Part shown: positions 1-9,794 of the stretch, in pieces
How positions within the stretch are numbered: the first letter of the stretch is position 1
Layout of the letters: every line of letters starts with the position of its first letter
Source of the DNA: Nemertoderma westbladi
Lineage: Eukaryota; Xenacoelomorpha; Nemertodermatida; Nemertodermatidae
Length of the DNA: 64,000 bases
NCBI GenBank assembly: GCA_032718475.1
Contig: JAUCBJ010009134.1
Location: 51,454 to 115,453 of the forward strand
Reading direction: 5' to 3'
Position numbers and translations under genes: made by a program
Notes under the pieces: generated by a model
Told to the model about the DNA's origin: nothing
What the model saw: the letters and a program-made list of their open reading frames with translations, nothing else
Databases searched by the model: none

Positions 1-84
1 GACTCCACTAACACAACGAAAATGAAGCACAGGGACTCCGAGATGTCGCCGAGGACCAGCCTGGAAAATGTTTGCAAAAATTAA
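1..84 (+). CDS. Possible 3' terminal coding exon, unidentified gene (partial)
   Basis: The window opens in a frame that stays open from base 1 and ends at a TAA at 82-84, giving 27 residues rich in Ser, Thr, Lys and Glu. Its base composition is more balanced than the AT-rich DNA that follows, which is why I consider it as the tail of a gene starting outside the window. No motif is visible and the stretch is short enough to be open by chance, so this is only a suggestion. Confidence 0.2.
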   Translation, partial: DSTNTTKMKHRDSEMSPRTSLENVCKN

Positions 85-107
85 AACGCGTTGTGCGCGG
101 TAAAATA

Positions 108-260
108 ATGGGTGCGCGTGCTCATGCGCAGAAAAGGCCAAAAACGTGCGCCGTGCGCCCACAGAGCAAGCCACATGTGCGCGCTTGCGCACACATGGCA
201 TATGTGTACGCGCTTGCGCGCACATGGCGTGTGTGTGCGCGCTCTTGCGCGCCAAAAATT
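108..260. repeat. CpG-rich alternating purine/pyrimidine patch
   Basis: Three imperfect copies of a roughly 40-bp motif built from GTGCGCGC, TTGCGC and ACACATGG alternate here. Alternating CG/CA steps favour left-handed Z-DNA, and the CpG density contrasts with the AT-rich flanks. The open frames across it on both strands arise from the repeat and are not credible proteins. A similar GCGCGC-based array is present at 48.96-49.30 kb. Confidence 0.6.
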
Positions 261-405
261 TTCCTGTTTTCTGCACATATGCTGAAAACATATGTAAGTA
301 CGGAAATTTTAATTGACATATGTATTGTCTTGTATGTATTTATGTTGTCATATGCATTCGTGGCAGGTTATTTCAACTATTTCGTTTTCGATTTCCATAC
401 TTACA

Positions 406-1095
406 TATTGTTCGCGCTTTCAGACCTTTAGCAGTTTAACCTGCCAATTTTAGGTGTCCTCTTGTTTATAAATCGACTTTAGCCTATAACAATTATTTAA
501 TGCACAAGAAGTAACATTAGCCAAAGCCAGTCTATGCGCGATCATTCACCCACTGTTAAGAGAGACTGGATTCGGGTGCTTTGAAGTTATTGCATTGCAG
601 ACCTACTGTATTATTCGATTGATCGTTACTATATAATCTCTGACAATATTATTCACTTTCGGGGAAATATTAACAGTTCCTTTGGGACGTGGCGCTTTAA
701 GTATAAAACAGAGTTATGGCTTATACTAAACACAACGAGATGGCTACTGATTTTCGTAAATAGCGCATTCTTTAGGAGATGCTTTATTATCTGTCACACT
801 GCTGCATACGATTTCACACTGCTGCACACTGATCTGCTGACCGTCACTGAATTTGACCATATATAAGGAGGATAGCAACTGACACATGTAGGGATTATGA
901 AATAGCTTTTCATTCACACTAAAACCACTGTAAAGTAAGTCGCAATTGCTACCGGTAACAGGTCCCTCTTACCTTCAGTAATCAAGAAGATTGGGGTTTT
1001 ATGATTATTTATCGGTATTCTCCAAATATAACAACATATCCATCAACATATAACAATTAATAACAGACAGTAAACAGAAGTAAAATAATGTGGTG
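406..1095 (+). repeat. Dispersed repeat, copy 1 (inverted partner at 16.46-17.14 kb)
   Basis: The reverse complement of this stretch can be followed almost end to end at 16460-17138. Shared landmarks in matching order include the tract around GTTCGCGCTTTCAGAC at the left end, CACTTTCGGG, GGCGCTTTAAG, CATTCTTTAGGAGATGC and AGAAGATTGGGGT. Small indels and substitutions separate the copies, so they are old. I see no coding capacity in either copy. They could be two non-autonomous transposons, or a solo long terminal repeat type in opposite orientation; there is not enough to classify them. Confidence 0.75.
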
Positions 1096-1780
1096 ATAGC
1101 CAGCCAGTATCGGTAATACCGGTACCGCAGGTGCCAAGTGACCAGTTGTTATGATTTGTTGCACAGTTGCGCAGTGCAGAGATAATAGATTTATGTTCTT
1201 ATAATCAAAGCTGTCTAATGTTGGCCAAAGTCTGAAACTTCCAACACAAGTACAGAATAATTTCCAAGCAGTTGTTCTCGCTCAGAAAGGTAAACACAAA
1301 GGTAAACTCGTATTGCCCTTAGTGCGTAATGACATACTTTATGAATGCCCCCTTATGCGAAAGCCACCTCGTGGAGGGGTGAAGGGACCTTTCTTTATTC
1401 AGTGCAATAATTAATCTATTTCCAATTCAGTACAATAAGATAAATTTCACAGCGTCTAGATAAAAATTTATCCCTCTCCAGGGGAAATTTGACGCAAATT
1501 ACAGCTGTTAACTCTCAAAAACAAAACTGTAACCTATTCTATTGTGTTTAGTTTATTGTTTTGGTTAAAATAACGTGCTACTGTAACCTGCTCCTTTCCA
1601 TAAATTGAGAATTTAACATGGGGATCAGGGGGATTTAACAGGCGGGATATTAATTTGCCAAGGCGGGTTTTGCGTCGAGTTTCCCCCTCCCTCCCCCCTG
1701 TCTTTATTTTGGAGTATGATGTACCACGAGAATTTTCCCATTAACCTGTGTGTATCTTTCCGAAACAAAACCGAAAACAG
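1096..1780. other. Non-coding spacer
   Basis: No gene seen. The stretch holds TACCGGTA-type palindromes near 1110 and, at about 1552-1600, a TTTTGGTTA...TACTGTAACCTGCTC segment. Related segments recur near 26590-26630 and 31080-31110, so a short dispersed repeat is present here. Confidence 0.5.
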
Positions 1781-1785
1781 TTGCT

Positions 1786-1880
1786 GATTGGATTGCTAAT
1801 TTGGTAGTGAAATCATTCTATTGGCTAATCATCCATGAGAACTCTGTATATAAAGCAGTTCCACATCATTGAACACTCAT
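1786..1880 (+). promoter_or_regulatory. Promoter-like block: two inverted CCAAT boxes, TATA box, possible start
   Basis: Two inverted CCAAT boxes (ATTGG at 1787-1791 and 1820-1824) precede a TATATAAAG at 1847-1855. About 25-30 bases downstream, near 1878, lies a pyrimidine-rich TCATTCTT initiator-like site. The spacing is that of a strong RNA polymerase II core promoter, and CCAAT plus TATA is typical of replication-dependent histone genes. Two histone-type 3' stem-loops lie about 200-260 bases downstream, but I find no histone reading frame between them. Confidence 0.45.
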
Positions 1881-2043
1881 TCTTTGCATAGGACGACAAT
1901 ATTTGTTTTATTTTAGTATTCTGGCTTTTTCTATTGTTTTCAACCTCTACAATCTCACTGGATATTTCAACTGTCTTTTGTATTCTCCTGGAGTGCTATC
2001 TGATAAGCCATTTTGTTATTTGATATCATTACTCAACCAAAAC

Positions 2044-2059
2044 GGCCCTTCTAAGGGCC
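2044..2059 (+). promoter_or_regulatory. Histone-type 3' stem-loop, perfect 6-bp stem
   Basis: GGCCCTTCTAAGGGCC forms a perfect six-base-pair stem with a four-base loop TCTA, preceded by CCAAAAC. This matches the architecture of the metazoan replication-dependent histone mRNA 3' element, a 6-bp stem and 4-nt U-rich loop with an A/C-rich 5' flank. A degenerate second copy starts at 2106. No histone frame was found upstream, so the element may be a relic or may have been captured by another repeat. Confidence 0.45.
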
Positions 2060-2105
2060 ATTATTCCAACCTATTTCTATTTTATTTACTCTATATAACC
2101 AAAAC

Positions 2106-2121
2106 GGTCTTTGTATGGGCC
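2106..2121 (+). promoter_or_regulatory. Degenerate second histone-type stem-loop
   Basis: GGTCTTTGTATGGGCC, again preceded by CCAAAAC, repeats the 2044 element 62 bases downstream. The stem is weakened by two G-T pairs and a closing mismatch. The repeated flank shows the motif was duplicated as a unit. Confidence 0.3.
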
Positions 2122-3010
2122 ATATTTCCAAATAATAATTTTTTATTTGCTCAGTTTAATGCCAAACAATTGCATTTAAATTATGCCTCGAAGTTTGAGC
2201 TTTCAAAAGACTAATAGATCCTTTCACGGTAATCGTTTCACTAGATGTTTTACACCCACTATACAGTCTGCATCATCAAAAAAACTATCTATTAGTTTAG
2301 CCCAGGATAGTGAAACTTCTAGGACTGGTTTTCATCTGATAGACTGTGAGCTGCTGAGCAGTTGCCTGAAAGAAATATTGTGTTGCTAGCACTGCTCCAG
2401 CAAAAATATATCCATAGAGACTGGGGAATCAACTGGCTTTACTGAAATATTGGTATATTTCAGTAAAGTGTAACAATTGTTTCCAAAATGCCACCTGCAA
2501 TGGTTCCCCAAAACTTCCACACTCTCTCAGTCATCATAGTCATCATTTATATCACCTAATACCTCTTGAATCTTGAGAAATCGCATTATATATGTTATAT
2601 TTTACTCTTGGTCATTTTTTCTAAACTCCGAACTTTAAACTTGATTTACTCGGAATCATGTTATCGCGAAGGATGGATTGCTCATGTATCTATATCTGAA
2701 GAACCCCTGAATGGTTTTGGCTGAAATTTTCTGTGTTGCTTCTGTGAACGTTATGCATTAATTGGAACTAGAATTAACTTCTGGGTATCAGTTTTTGTTT
2801 AGTAGAGAAATTGCCTAAATTATGAATGGCAAAAAAATGGTTTCATGGATATCTAGAGAACCCTTCGTGTTATCTCACTGATTGTAGTTCTAAAGGAGAT
2901 CATCTATCACAAACTATGTGGTGAAAATTTCAGACCAATTGGTCGAGCCATTCTTGAGATACAGGTACATGAAAATTGTTATTTTTAACTTATCGTCTAG
3001 GGCAGCGTAT
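2122..3010. other. Intergenic, no gene seen
   Basis: AT-rich sequence without a supportable coding region. A perfect inverted repeat of about 20 bases (TTTACTGAAATAT and its complement) lies at 2439-2467 and would form a short hairpin. Nothing else stands out. Confidence 0.5.
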
Positions 3011-3012
3011 AA

Positions 3013-3204
3013 TTATGGTCTGGTGCCCTTAAGTACCTCAAGATTTTTATTCAGACTCCGTATATTACAGTGAAACATGGCAATGCTTGATTTAGAATTT
3101 TGTTGGATGGATGTTAAGTCATGGTAGTATTGGGTATCTAAGCCCTGAACTGATTTCCAGTCCTGAACATGAGCAATATTTACGAAATCCGGGCATTTTT
3201 CCAT
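3013..3204 (-). pseudogene. LINE ORF2 fragment, segment before the endonuclease
   Basis: The minus-strand frame is open for 63 codons and contains an aspartate- and tyrosine-rich stretch followed by MFHCNIRSLNKN near its end. That motif is the hallmark that opens the apurinic-endonuclease-like domain of jockey/CR1-type non-LTR retrotransposons, where a hydrophobic strand leads to an Asn in the N-I-R-S-L motif. Only this short part survives and the rest of the endonuclease and the reverse transcriptase are absent here. The assignment rests on motif recognition. Confidence 0.5.
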
Positions 3205-3441
3205 CCCCTCACCCCCATCAATCCCACAAGGTCCTCTAGCAGTAATTCTATAGTTTAAACTTTATTTGGATAGTCCTATGTCACGAGTTTCTGATGACAT
3301 TACGAAAAGAATGACCCTATCGTATTGCATACATTTTTTCAACTTAATGCAGAAATTGCTGCTCAGGGATCTTACTACCGATGATATGTTTGAAACTGAT
3401 AACATAGTGAATACTTTCGCGCTCATGAAGGAGGAGAAGGT

Positions 3442-4455
3442 GTGTGGGGTAAAGTGAGACAGGCTACAACATTAAATATGTATCTGCAACGCCTGAATAG
3501 CTTTATGGATTTTTCAGTTATTAATAATGAGTTAAGACTGGAAAGGTCCCAAATTATAGCTGCAAGAACGACCCTGGATAAGTGCCCGGGGGTCCGCCCA
3601 ATCGGCATCGGGGAGTGTTTACGGCGGATTCTCGGCCGATCCTTGGCCGAAGCGATGGGGGATGACGTAACCGCGACCTGTGGCGCCGAGCAGCTCTCCA
3701 CCGGAATGTCAGCCGGCGTCGAGGCCGTCGTCCACACGATGGCGGAGTTGTTTGAGGACCACAAGGACGATGGCTGGGGAGTTCTCCTCGTCGACGCGTT
3801 CAACTCGATGAACCAGACGGCCGCGTTGTGGAACGCTCGTCAGCTGTGGCCCAGGTGCTCCCTGTTTTTGTTTAACTGCTACAGGGGGGCACAGTATGCT
3901 AATTATTAGAGGGACCAACATGGTTTTATTTAGTGAGGATGGAACCACCCAGGGCGATCCCCTTGCAATGCTGGAGTACTCGACCGGTATACTCCCCCTC
4001 ATTCACCACCTGAGAAAGCCCCCCCCCCCCCCCTCATTCAGAACTGGTTTTCCGACGATTCAGCGGCAGCTGGCAGACTCCTCCTGATCCTGGAATGGTT
4101 CAGGGAACTGAAACGTCATGGCCCCACCCTCGACTACTATCCGGAACCCTCCAAGAGTTACCTCGTCGTGGCTCCACAGTACGAGGAGGAGGCTCAGAGT
4201 TTTCGCTGGCCAGGAGATAAACATAGTATCGGGTCACCGTTTCCTGGCGGGTATCTTGGTGGGACTGCAGAGCAATTGGGTTACGTTCAGGCCAAAGTTG
4301 CTGCGTGGGTCGCATCGGTTGATCGTCTCTCCGAGATGGCCGAGGCCCAACCCCAAGCCGCATTCGCTGCCATGGCTGGCTCCCTCCAACGGGAGTGGGC
4401 CTACCTCCAGCGCGTAACCCCAGACTGTGACGAGACTTCAAAGCAGTATTATTAA
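3442..4455 (+). pseudogene. Degenerate reverse transcriptase, RLE-like non-LTR family
   Basis: Three consecutive plus-strand frames together cover a reverse transcriptase core. The first (3442-3909) has RPIGIGECLRRI and the catalytic-motif region VLLVDAFNSMN. The second (from 3896) has EDGTTQGDPLAM. The third (in frame with 4168-4455) begins after a 15-C run at 4019-4033 and carries the WFSDD catalytic pair and a conserved tail ending near WAYLQRV. Frames change near 3896-3909 and at the C run, so no intact protein can be made. From memory this RT type is common in predicted proteins of cnidarians, molluscs and echinoderms. Its usual C-terminal domain resembles the separate fragment at 8099-8626. 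GC content is clearly higher than in the flanks. Confidence 0.65.
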
Positions 4456-4891
4456 AAGTGAGAAAATGAATGGTTATTCTTACAAAGACATCCTGACAGT
4501 TGTATCGGCATTGAATGGGCACAAGGGAATGCGACACTTTCCTTCTATCAGTTGATGGGTGATCCTACGAAATCATCAGATGACTTGCTGGTTCCCCAGC
4601 ACAATAAGCTTTCGAGGAGTGGAACTATTCTGCCTACATCGCTTCCTGGAATGTTTGGAGTGGCAAACTCAATTGTAAAGCAAACTGTTACACCTAATTT
4701 ATCTACTACATCCCAGTGTCAAGAAGCCGATAAAGAACATCATCCAATTTTGCATCTGGAAAAAGGTTGGGCCTGGAATTTTATCATTACGGTCCCATTT
4801 ATTACTGCACTATCCCGGAAGTCGGCAGCTTACGCTGGCTGTTCACTGGTTCTTTATGGATATGGCAACGTGTGACTCCGTCTAGGTCGCA

Positions 4892-5014
4892 ATGCCAAAA
4901 TGGGGCTGCCAATGCCAGCACTCGAAGCGAGATGGTAGAAGTTGCAGCAGGATCTCGAGGTGTAAGTGTCAGCGTCGAGGGCGGCCTTGCAACAACTGCA
5001 TCAGGAAGGTGTGA
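4892..5014 (+). CDS. Short Cys-rich ORF, possible retroelement-associated zinc-binding tail
   Basis: This 40-codon frame has eight cysteines in a regular layout: a C-x-C pair, a single Cys, an R-C-K-C-Q pair, then C-N-N-C, with basic residues between. Such CXC-like Cys/Arg arrangements appear in transposon-associated proteins with the RT family seen just upstream. A stop lies directly before the ATG and the upstream frames (4552-4875, 4767-5096) are not recognisable. It is best viewed as a relic of the same element, with no function assigned. Confidence 0.3.
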   Translation: MPKWGCQCQHSKRDGRSCSRISRCKCQRRGRPCNNCIRKV

Positions 5015-5072
5015 CAATCCATGGAATCCGGACAGCAGCTGGGCTTCCAAACGAATAATGTCGTCCCTATTA

Positions 5073-5770
5073 GTTTCGTTCGGGTTTAGTTATTAGTTTA
5101 GTTCGGGGTTAGTTTTAAGTTCGTTTTAGTTTAGTTATTAATTAGTTTTAGTTTCGTTCGGGTTTAGTTATTAGTTTAGTTCGGGATTAGTTTTAAGTTC
5201 GTTTTAGTTTAGTTATTAATTAGTTTTAGTTTCGTTCGGGTTTAGTTATTAGTTTAGTTCGGGGTTAGTTTTAAGTTCGTTTTAGTTTATTTATTAATTA
5301 GTTTTAGTTTCGTTCGAGTTTAGTTATTAGTTTATTTCGGGATTAGTTTTAAGTTCGTTTTAGTTTAGTTATTAATTAGTTTTAGTTTCGTTCGTGTTTA
5401 GTTATTAATTTAGTTCGGGATTATTTTTAAGTTTGTTTTAGTTTAGTTTTTAATTAGTTTTAGTTTCGTTCGGGTTTAGTTATTAGTTTAGTTCGGGATT
5501 AGTTTTAAGTTCGTTTTAGTTTAGTTATTAATTAGTTTTAGTTTCGTTCGGGTTTAGTTATTAGTTTAGTTCGGGATTAGTTTTAAGTTCGTTTTAGTTT
5601 AGTTATTAATTAGTTTTAGTTAGGTTTAGTTCGGGTTTAGTTACAGTATTAGTTTAGTTCGGGTTTAGTTTAAGTTCGTTTTCATATAGTTTCGGTTTAG
5701 TTATTATTTTAGTACGGGTTTAGTTATTAGTTTAGTTCGGGATTAGCTATTATTTAGTTTTAATCTACTG
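5073..5770 (+). repeat. 78-bp tandem array rich in TTAG
   Basis: The phrase TTCGTTCGGGTTTAG recurs with an exact 78-base period (C of the phrase at 5077, 5155, 5233, 5311, 5389), and about nine units degrade toward 5770. Inside each unit the shorter motifs TTTAGTTATTA and TTTAGTTCGG repeat, so the 78-mer itself grew from a shorter TTAG-rich word. No frame is open across it. It is not a telomeric repeat: the TTAGGG register is absent. Confidence 0.85.
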
Positions 5771-7105
5771 TACCAATCAACGTGCTACCGTTTGTGCGTT
5801 TACATAATTCAGAAATTATACATTTTTAATTTATTGTAAAATATTGTTTTATTTTCAAACTACGTAGGCCTGTATATATAGACTACTATGTATAGAGACA
5901 GGTTTACATATTTTTATCCATTTATGGATGCCACAATATAAACTGGGGGGGGGGGGGGGGGGGGGGGGTAGGGAGCTTTTATAAGTGGTTTGGGTTGGGC
6001 ACCTACAGAATAAGTCAATGTTTTCTGAAAAATGTTTACCACCGACCAATTTATTAATGAGATAAAATTATTGGGAACAACTCAAATTTTGAGTTCGGTG
6101 GATAAAATATATAAAGTTATCTAAAAACTCATAGCTGTGAACGTGAAACTCACAGGAGGCAACCAGAAGACTCATCAAACTTGGCTGTTTTCTGTAAGGC
6201 AGAGAAGGCACCACACTTACTCCCAATGTTAAATACTCATCAATAGCCAACCTCTTTCTTTACTCCCCCCAGATTCCAGATACCGCTGTACTAACGTACC
6301 AGTTACGAAATTTAAACTGATTCAGTCCGGGTTCGAACTCTGGATCTCTGATATAGAAGAGAATAGAGTAACTCCTCCACAATCTAGACAGATTCCAGAT
6401 ATGCAGTTAAATGGAGCAATAATGTTGTGTGTGATTATCTGGCGGCGATGTGCTGCCTACGGCAAGTATTGAATCAATAAATTATGGTTGGGGTTATTTA
6501 ATACCTGGCGGCAACATACTCCACAGCAAGTCCAATTATTGTAACATTATATATAGAGTATGTAGTCGGGGTAATATGTATCGAAGTTAGATTCTATACG
6601 GAAGTATAAGATTAATAAATATGGTATCCCTATATTCATCTAGTAAACCCTTCACCATGGCGACCTGTAATTGACACCTTTGATCTCCTGCTTGGAGGTC
6701 CCCTGTTCCATCCCGGGTCAGGTCAGTTACAATTACGTAACTGGAAAGTCGAAGCAGCGACAAGGGAACCTGGGATCCTTGGGGACTGAAGAATGGGGTT
6801 GGATGGTGAGAGTATTCAACTTTGGGAGTTAGTGTGGCGACCTCTCTAATTGTCTAACTGCCAAGGGAGAGATGTCTCCAACCCTTTCATATTTTTTCGT
6901 CGTTTGATTTCTTATTATTGCCAGTTATTGATAAAAACGTCGATATACTTTGTGAATTAATTAACTAATTTTCAGCCGGAATAAAAATTAATAATAATGT
7001 ATCAAAAATGCTAAAGAAACCAATAAATAATATTGTTGTAACTAGAAATAACAATTCGGGTTTACGTTCAGCGCTGTTGCAACTCAGTTATTATACTACA
7101 AGTTA
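5771..7105. other. Intergenic with a 24-base poly-G tract
   Basis: No gene supportable. A pure G run occupies 5945-5968. At 6330-6342 GGGTTCGAACTC resembles a polymerase III B box, but no partner A box is visible. Segments resembling a short dispersed repeat (GATTCCAGAT) occur at 6271 and 6391. The rest is AT-rich. Confidence 0.5.
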
Positions 7106-7450
7106 ATCTTAATGTTTATTTTGTTTATGTTTGTTTGTAAATGTAACGGATATATTTGATTAAAGTTTAATCTGAAAATGAATTGGTTTATTTTGTTTCA
7201 TTTATATGAAGATAAATTATACGAAATAATTGTCATGGAGACAATAGAAGCGTTTTTTTTTTATCTATAATATCTTGTATTTCTTAATGTTATATTTTGT
7301 TTATGTTTGTTTGTAAATGTAACTGATATATTTGATTAAAGTTTAATCTGAAAATGAATTGGTTTATTTAGTTTCATTTATACGAAGATAAATTATACGA
7401 AATAATTGTCAAGGAGACCATAGAATCGTTTTTTTTTATCTATAATATCT
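7106..7450 (+). repeat. Tandem duplication, 176-bp period
   Basis: The block with TTGTTTATGTTTGTTTGTAA, GAAAATGAATTGGTTTATTT and ATACGAAATAATTGTCA occurs twice, offset by 176 bases (landmark at 7121 and 7297). Only a handful of substitutions separate the copies, so the duplication is fairly recent. Neither copy is coding. Confidence 0.85.
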
Positions 7451-7905
7451 TTTTAACCTTTTCGGTTAAACAGCATCTGTAATGATAAGATATATATATA
7501 TATGCTTGCTCGAGATATGTCGTCTGCATTGATAGGTTGTTTAGTTTCTAAACTCAATCTCGACTATTTCAATAATTTGTGACTCATTCATGGGGATAGG
7601 TCTAATTAAGGACAATACTGTTGTATTGAGGACAACAGTCAAAAAGACCTACCAACGGTCAGAAAAACTCACCAACAGTTAGAAAACAGTCCCAGATAGT
7701 CTACCAACAGTCATGGGCTTCAAAAAATTCAGCTTATCTAAATGGGGTTCCCTAAAATCGAAATAATCAAAATCATATCAGCTGAAATTACTTCATTCTG
7801 TACTGTACTGTACAGCAGTAGGCCTACCGAACCGATACAGTTGTTATCACAGTAGGCTATTATTACTGGTATGGAATCCGGGAATGGCAAGGACGATGTT
7901 GGTCT

Positions 7906-8626
7906 TTTTTTTTTTTTTTCGGGGAGGTATCTCAGTATATTTATTATTAAAACTAGTAAAAACAGCTGATACACATCAGATCGCATAGCAACCACCACCA
8001 ACAACCAGACAAATATACACTGTTAAATTAGTACTACAGTTAGTATATGATACTGTCTGACTGTCCTCCAAACTTGGAGGGTTGTTATCCACAGCCGCCT
8101 ACGCCGGGTTGCAGTCAGCATTGCTGTGGATGATCGACTCCACATCGCACCGAACCGGACGCCGCTTAGCTGATTGGCAGCCGCGAAGGCACAGGAGGGC
8201 TGACCGCAAAAGGGTGAAACTCAACCTCCTGCGAACCCACACAACACACTCTGAATAGTGGACCTCGCGTATGTCTGCCAGTTTCAATGCGAGACGCTTG
8301 ATAAACTGTGTGGCTGACGGTAAAGCTCCACCAAACGCAGAGAATATAAGGGGAGTGAAGCTGGCGTGCTCCACCTCCCTCAACTGCTCTTCGTATTTGA
8401 GCCTCTTGCGAGACTCGTGGTGTAGGTGAGATGCCGGAAGAGACATCGCGGCGTTGGTGTCCGCCAGCAGGTTGAAGACAGACACGTCAATGAACGTTTT
8501 CCGGAAATGGTTTCCCCAGAATCCGCTCACCGACACATCCAGCCTCGCCTGCTGGTCCGTCGAAGTCAACCGATGGCTGAACGTCTCGCCCGATAGTGGC
8601 TGCAGAAGCAGTTCCACCCCGACGAT
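7906..8626 (-). mobile_element. 5'-truncated non-LTR retrotransposon with poly(A) and 15-bp target duplication
   Basis: The insertion is flanked on both sides by GGACGATGTTGGTCT (7891-7905 and 8627-8641). On the minus strand it ends in a pure A run (T run 7906-7919 on the plus strand; the target copy itself ends in T), placed directly against the duplication. It begins in the middle of a coding region. Poly(A) tail, target duplication and 5' truncation together are the signature of target-primed reverse transcription. The 3' untranslated region is about 180 bases (7920-8098). The target is the fold-back element around it. Confidence 0.9.
8099..8626 (-). CDS. C-terminal nuclease-like domain of a non-LTR retrotransposon protein (partial)
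   Basis: The frame is open from the insertion boundary at 8626 to a TAG at 8099-8101; the first in-frame start-like codon is the GTG at 8617, but the protein is truncated, so no true start is expected. An early LSGETF motif leads to ARLDVSVSGFWG and FIDVSVFN, whose spaced Asp residues suggest a PD-(D/E)XK restriction-like nuclease fold. Further on come REVEHASFTPLIFSAFGG and a basic LSFTLLRSALLCLRG segment. I recall this C-terminus in the same predicted protein family as the RT fragment at 3442-4455. The frame has no internal stop, implying a relatively young insertion. It cannot act alone because the RT is missing. Confidence 0.65.
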   Translation of the reverse strand: MVGVELLLQPLSGETFSHRLTSTDQQARLDVSVSGFWGNHFRKTFIDVSVFNLLADTNAAMSLPASHLHHESRKRLKYEEQLREVEHASFTPLIFSAFGGALPSATQFIKRLALKLADIREVHYSECVVWVRRRLSFTLLRSALLCLRGCQSAKRRPVRCDVESIIHSNADCNPA

Positions 8627-9249
8627 GGACGATGTTGGTCTAGTTTAGTTTGTGGTACTGACACAAGTCAAAGCACTGAGAATTAAATTGCGACAGATGA
8701 TTATTTGGTGTTGATGTAACAGATGACACTTCTTAATATATGGCTGCGACTGTACTGGTGGCGGTCATTGGTACTGCTACAGAGGTAGGGTAGAATAAAA
8801 GGGATCTGTACCCCCAAACTGGTAATGGACAAAGTTCTTTCTGTCTTTCAGAGTGAATACATTTCCATGGGATACATTTCCACAAACTGGTATATTATCC
8901 AAGTTGACAGATGCCATTTTTTCTTCTACCCTACCGGTACTGATGGCTGCCACCGGTACAGCAGTACGTGTACAGTCGCGGCCATACTGCCATATATTAA
9001 CAGTCGTCTGTCACATCAACACCAAATAACAGTCTGTCGCAATTTAATCCTCAGTGTTTTGACTTGTGTTGGTACAGCAAATTAAACTAGACCAACGTTG
9101 TCCTTGCCATTCCCGGATTCCATACAGCCATACTGGTAATTATAGCCTACCAGTACCATGATAACAATAACTGTATAATAACTCGGTAGGCCTACTGCTG
9201 CATGGTACAGTACAGAACAACGTAATTTCCTTAGTTACAGCTGATATGA

Positions 9250-9785
9250 CCCATTGCGAATCGTTGGTATTCATTAAAATGAACCCAGGGGAGACTGACC
9301 GGGTGACAATTTCCAGATAGCTTTTCATATTATTTGTTTTTTGCACTTCTAGATAGTTACCATTTTAGTTTCCAGAGCAATGGAAATTGTCTATCATTTA
9401 ACAATTTTTAATACCAATTTTGCTGGTACAATATAGAGAGCTTATTTATACAACTTCTCTACTAAATGGATGGATGTAACCTCGCCCATCGGATTAATTG
9501 ACCTCAAAAACACTTATCCCCAAAAAATGTATTTGTTATGTACTATAAACTGATTTGATTTTTAAACAAAAACAAATAATTAATTACACCTAAAATCAAT
9601 AGAGCAATCACAAATAATTATATTATGTGAAAAATCTTCGCTAACATTAATTGAAATTATGAAATTTTCTTGAAGTGAAATTGTATAATTTTTTTACACC
9701 AGTAACAATGCCCATAATCCAGGAACTCAAACTGATCCCGGTGCCGGTACCGAGGAGGTTGTCTTTGTGTTTGGGGACTACAACC
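9250..9785. other. Intergenic, no gene seen
   Basis: AT-rich sequence. I see no open frame with protein-like composition, no tandem repeat and no RNA gene. Confidence 0.5.
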
Positions 9786-9794
9786 CCTCCCCTG

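Larger units (their letters stand above)
7773..9249. mobile_element. Fold-back (long inverted repeat) element, interrupted
   Basis: Sequence from 7773 (TCATATCAGCTG) to about 7905 is the inverted complement of 9085-9249, and 8642-8830 is the inverted complement of 8875-9100. If the 7906-8626 insertion is removed, the element is nearly one long palindrome with arms of over 300 bases and a short loop around 8830-8875. The arms have small indels. No transposase is encoded. It resembles the fold-back elements at 23994-25205 and 37790-38318 in design but not in sequence. Confidence 0.8.

Noticed and set aside
72-431. 119-codon frame at the left end
   Set aside because: It runs through the CG/CA-rich alternating repeat and then AT-rich DNA; composition changes abruptly within the frame and no motif is visible.
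5073-5770. Telomere-like repeat
   Set aside because: TTAG words are frequent but the register is a 78-base unit, not TTAGGG, and it is internal.
6325-6345. tRNA gene or SINE from GGGTTCGAACTC
   Set aside because: A B box alone is present; no A box at suitable distance and no cloverleaf could be drawn.
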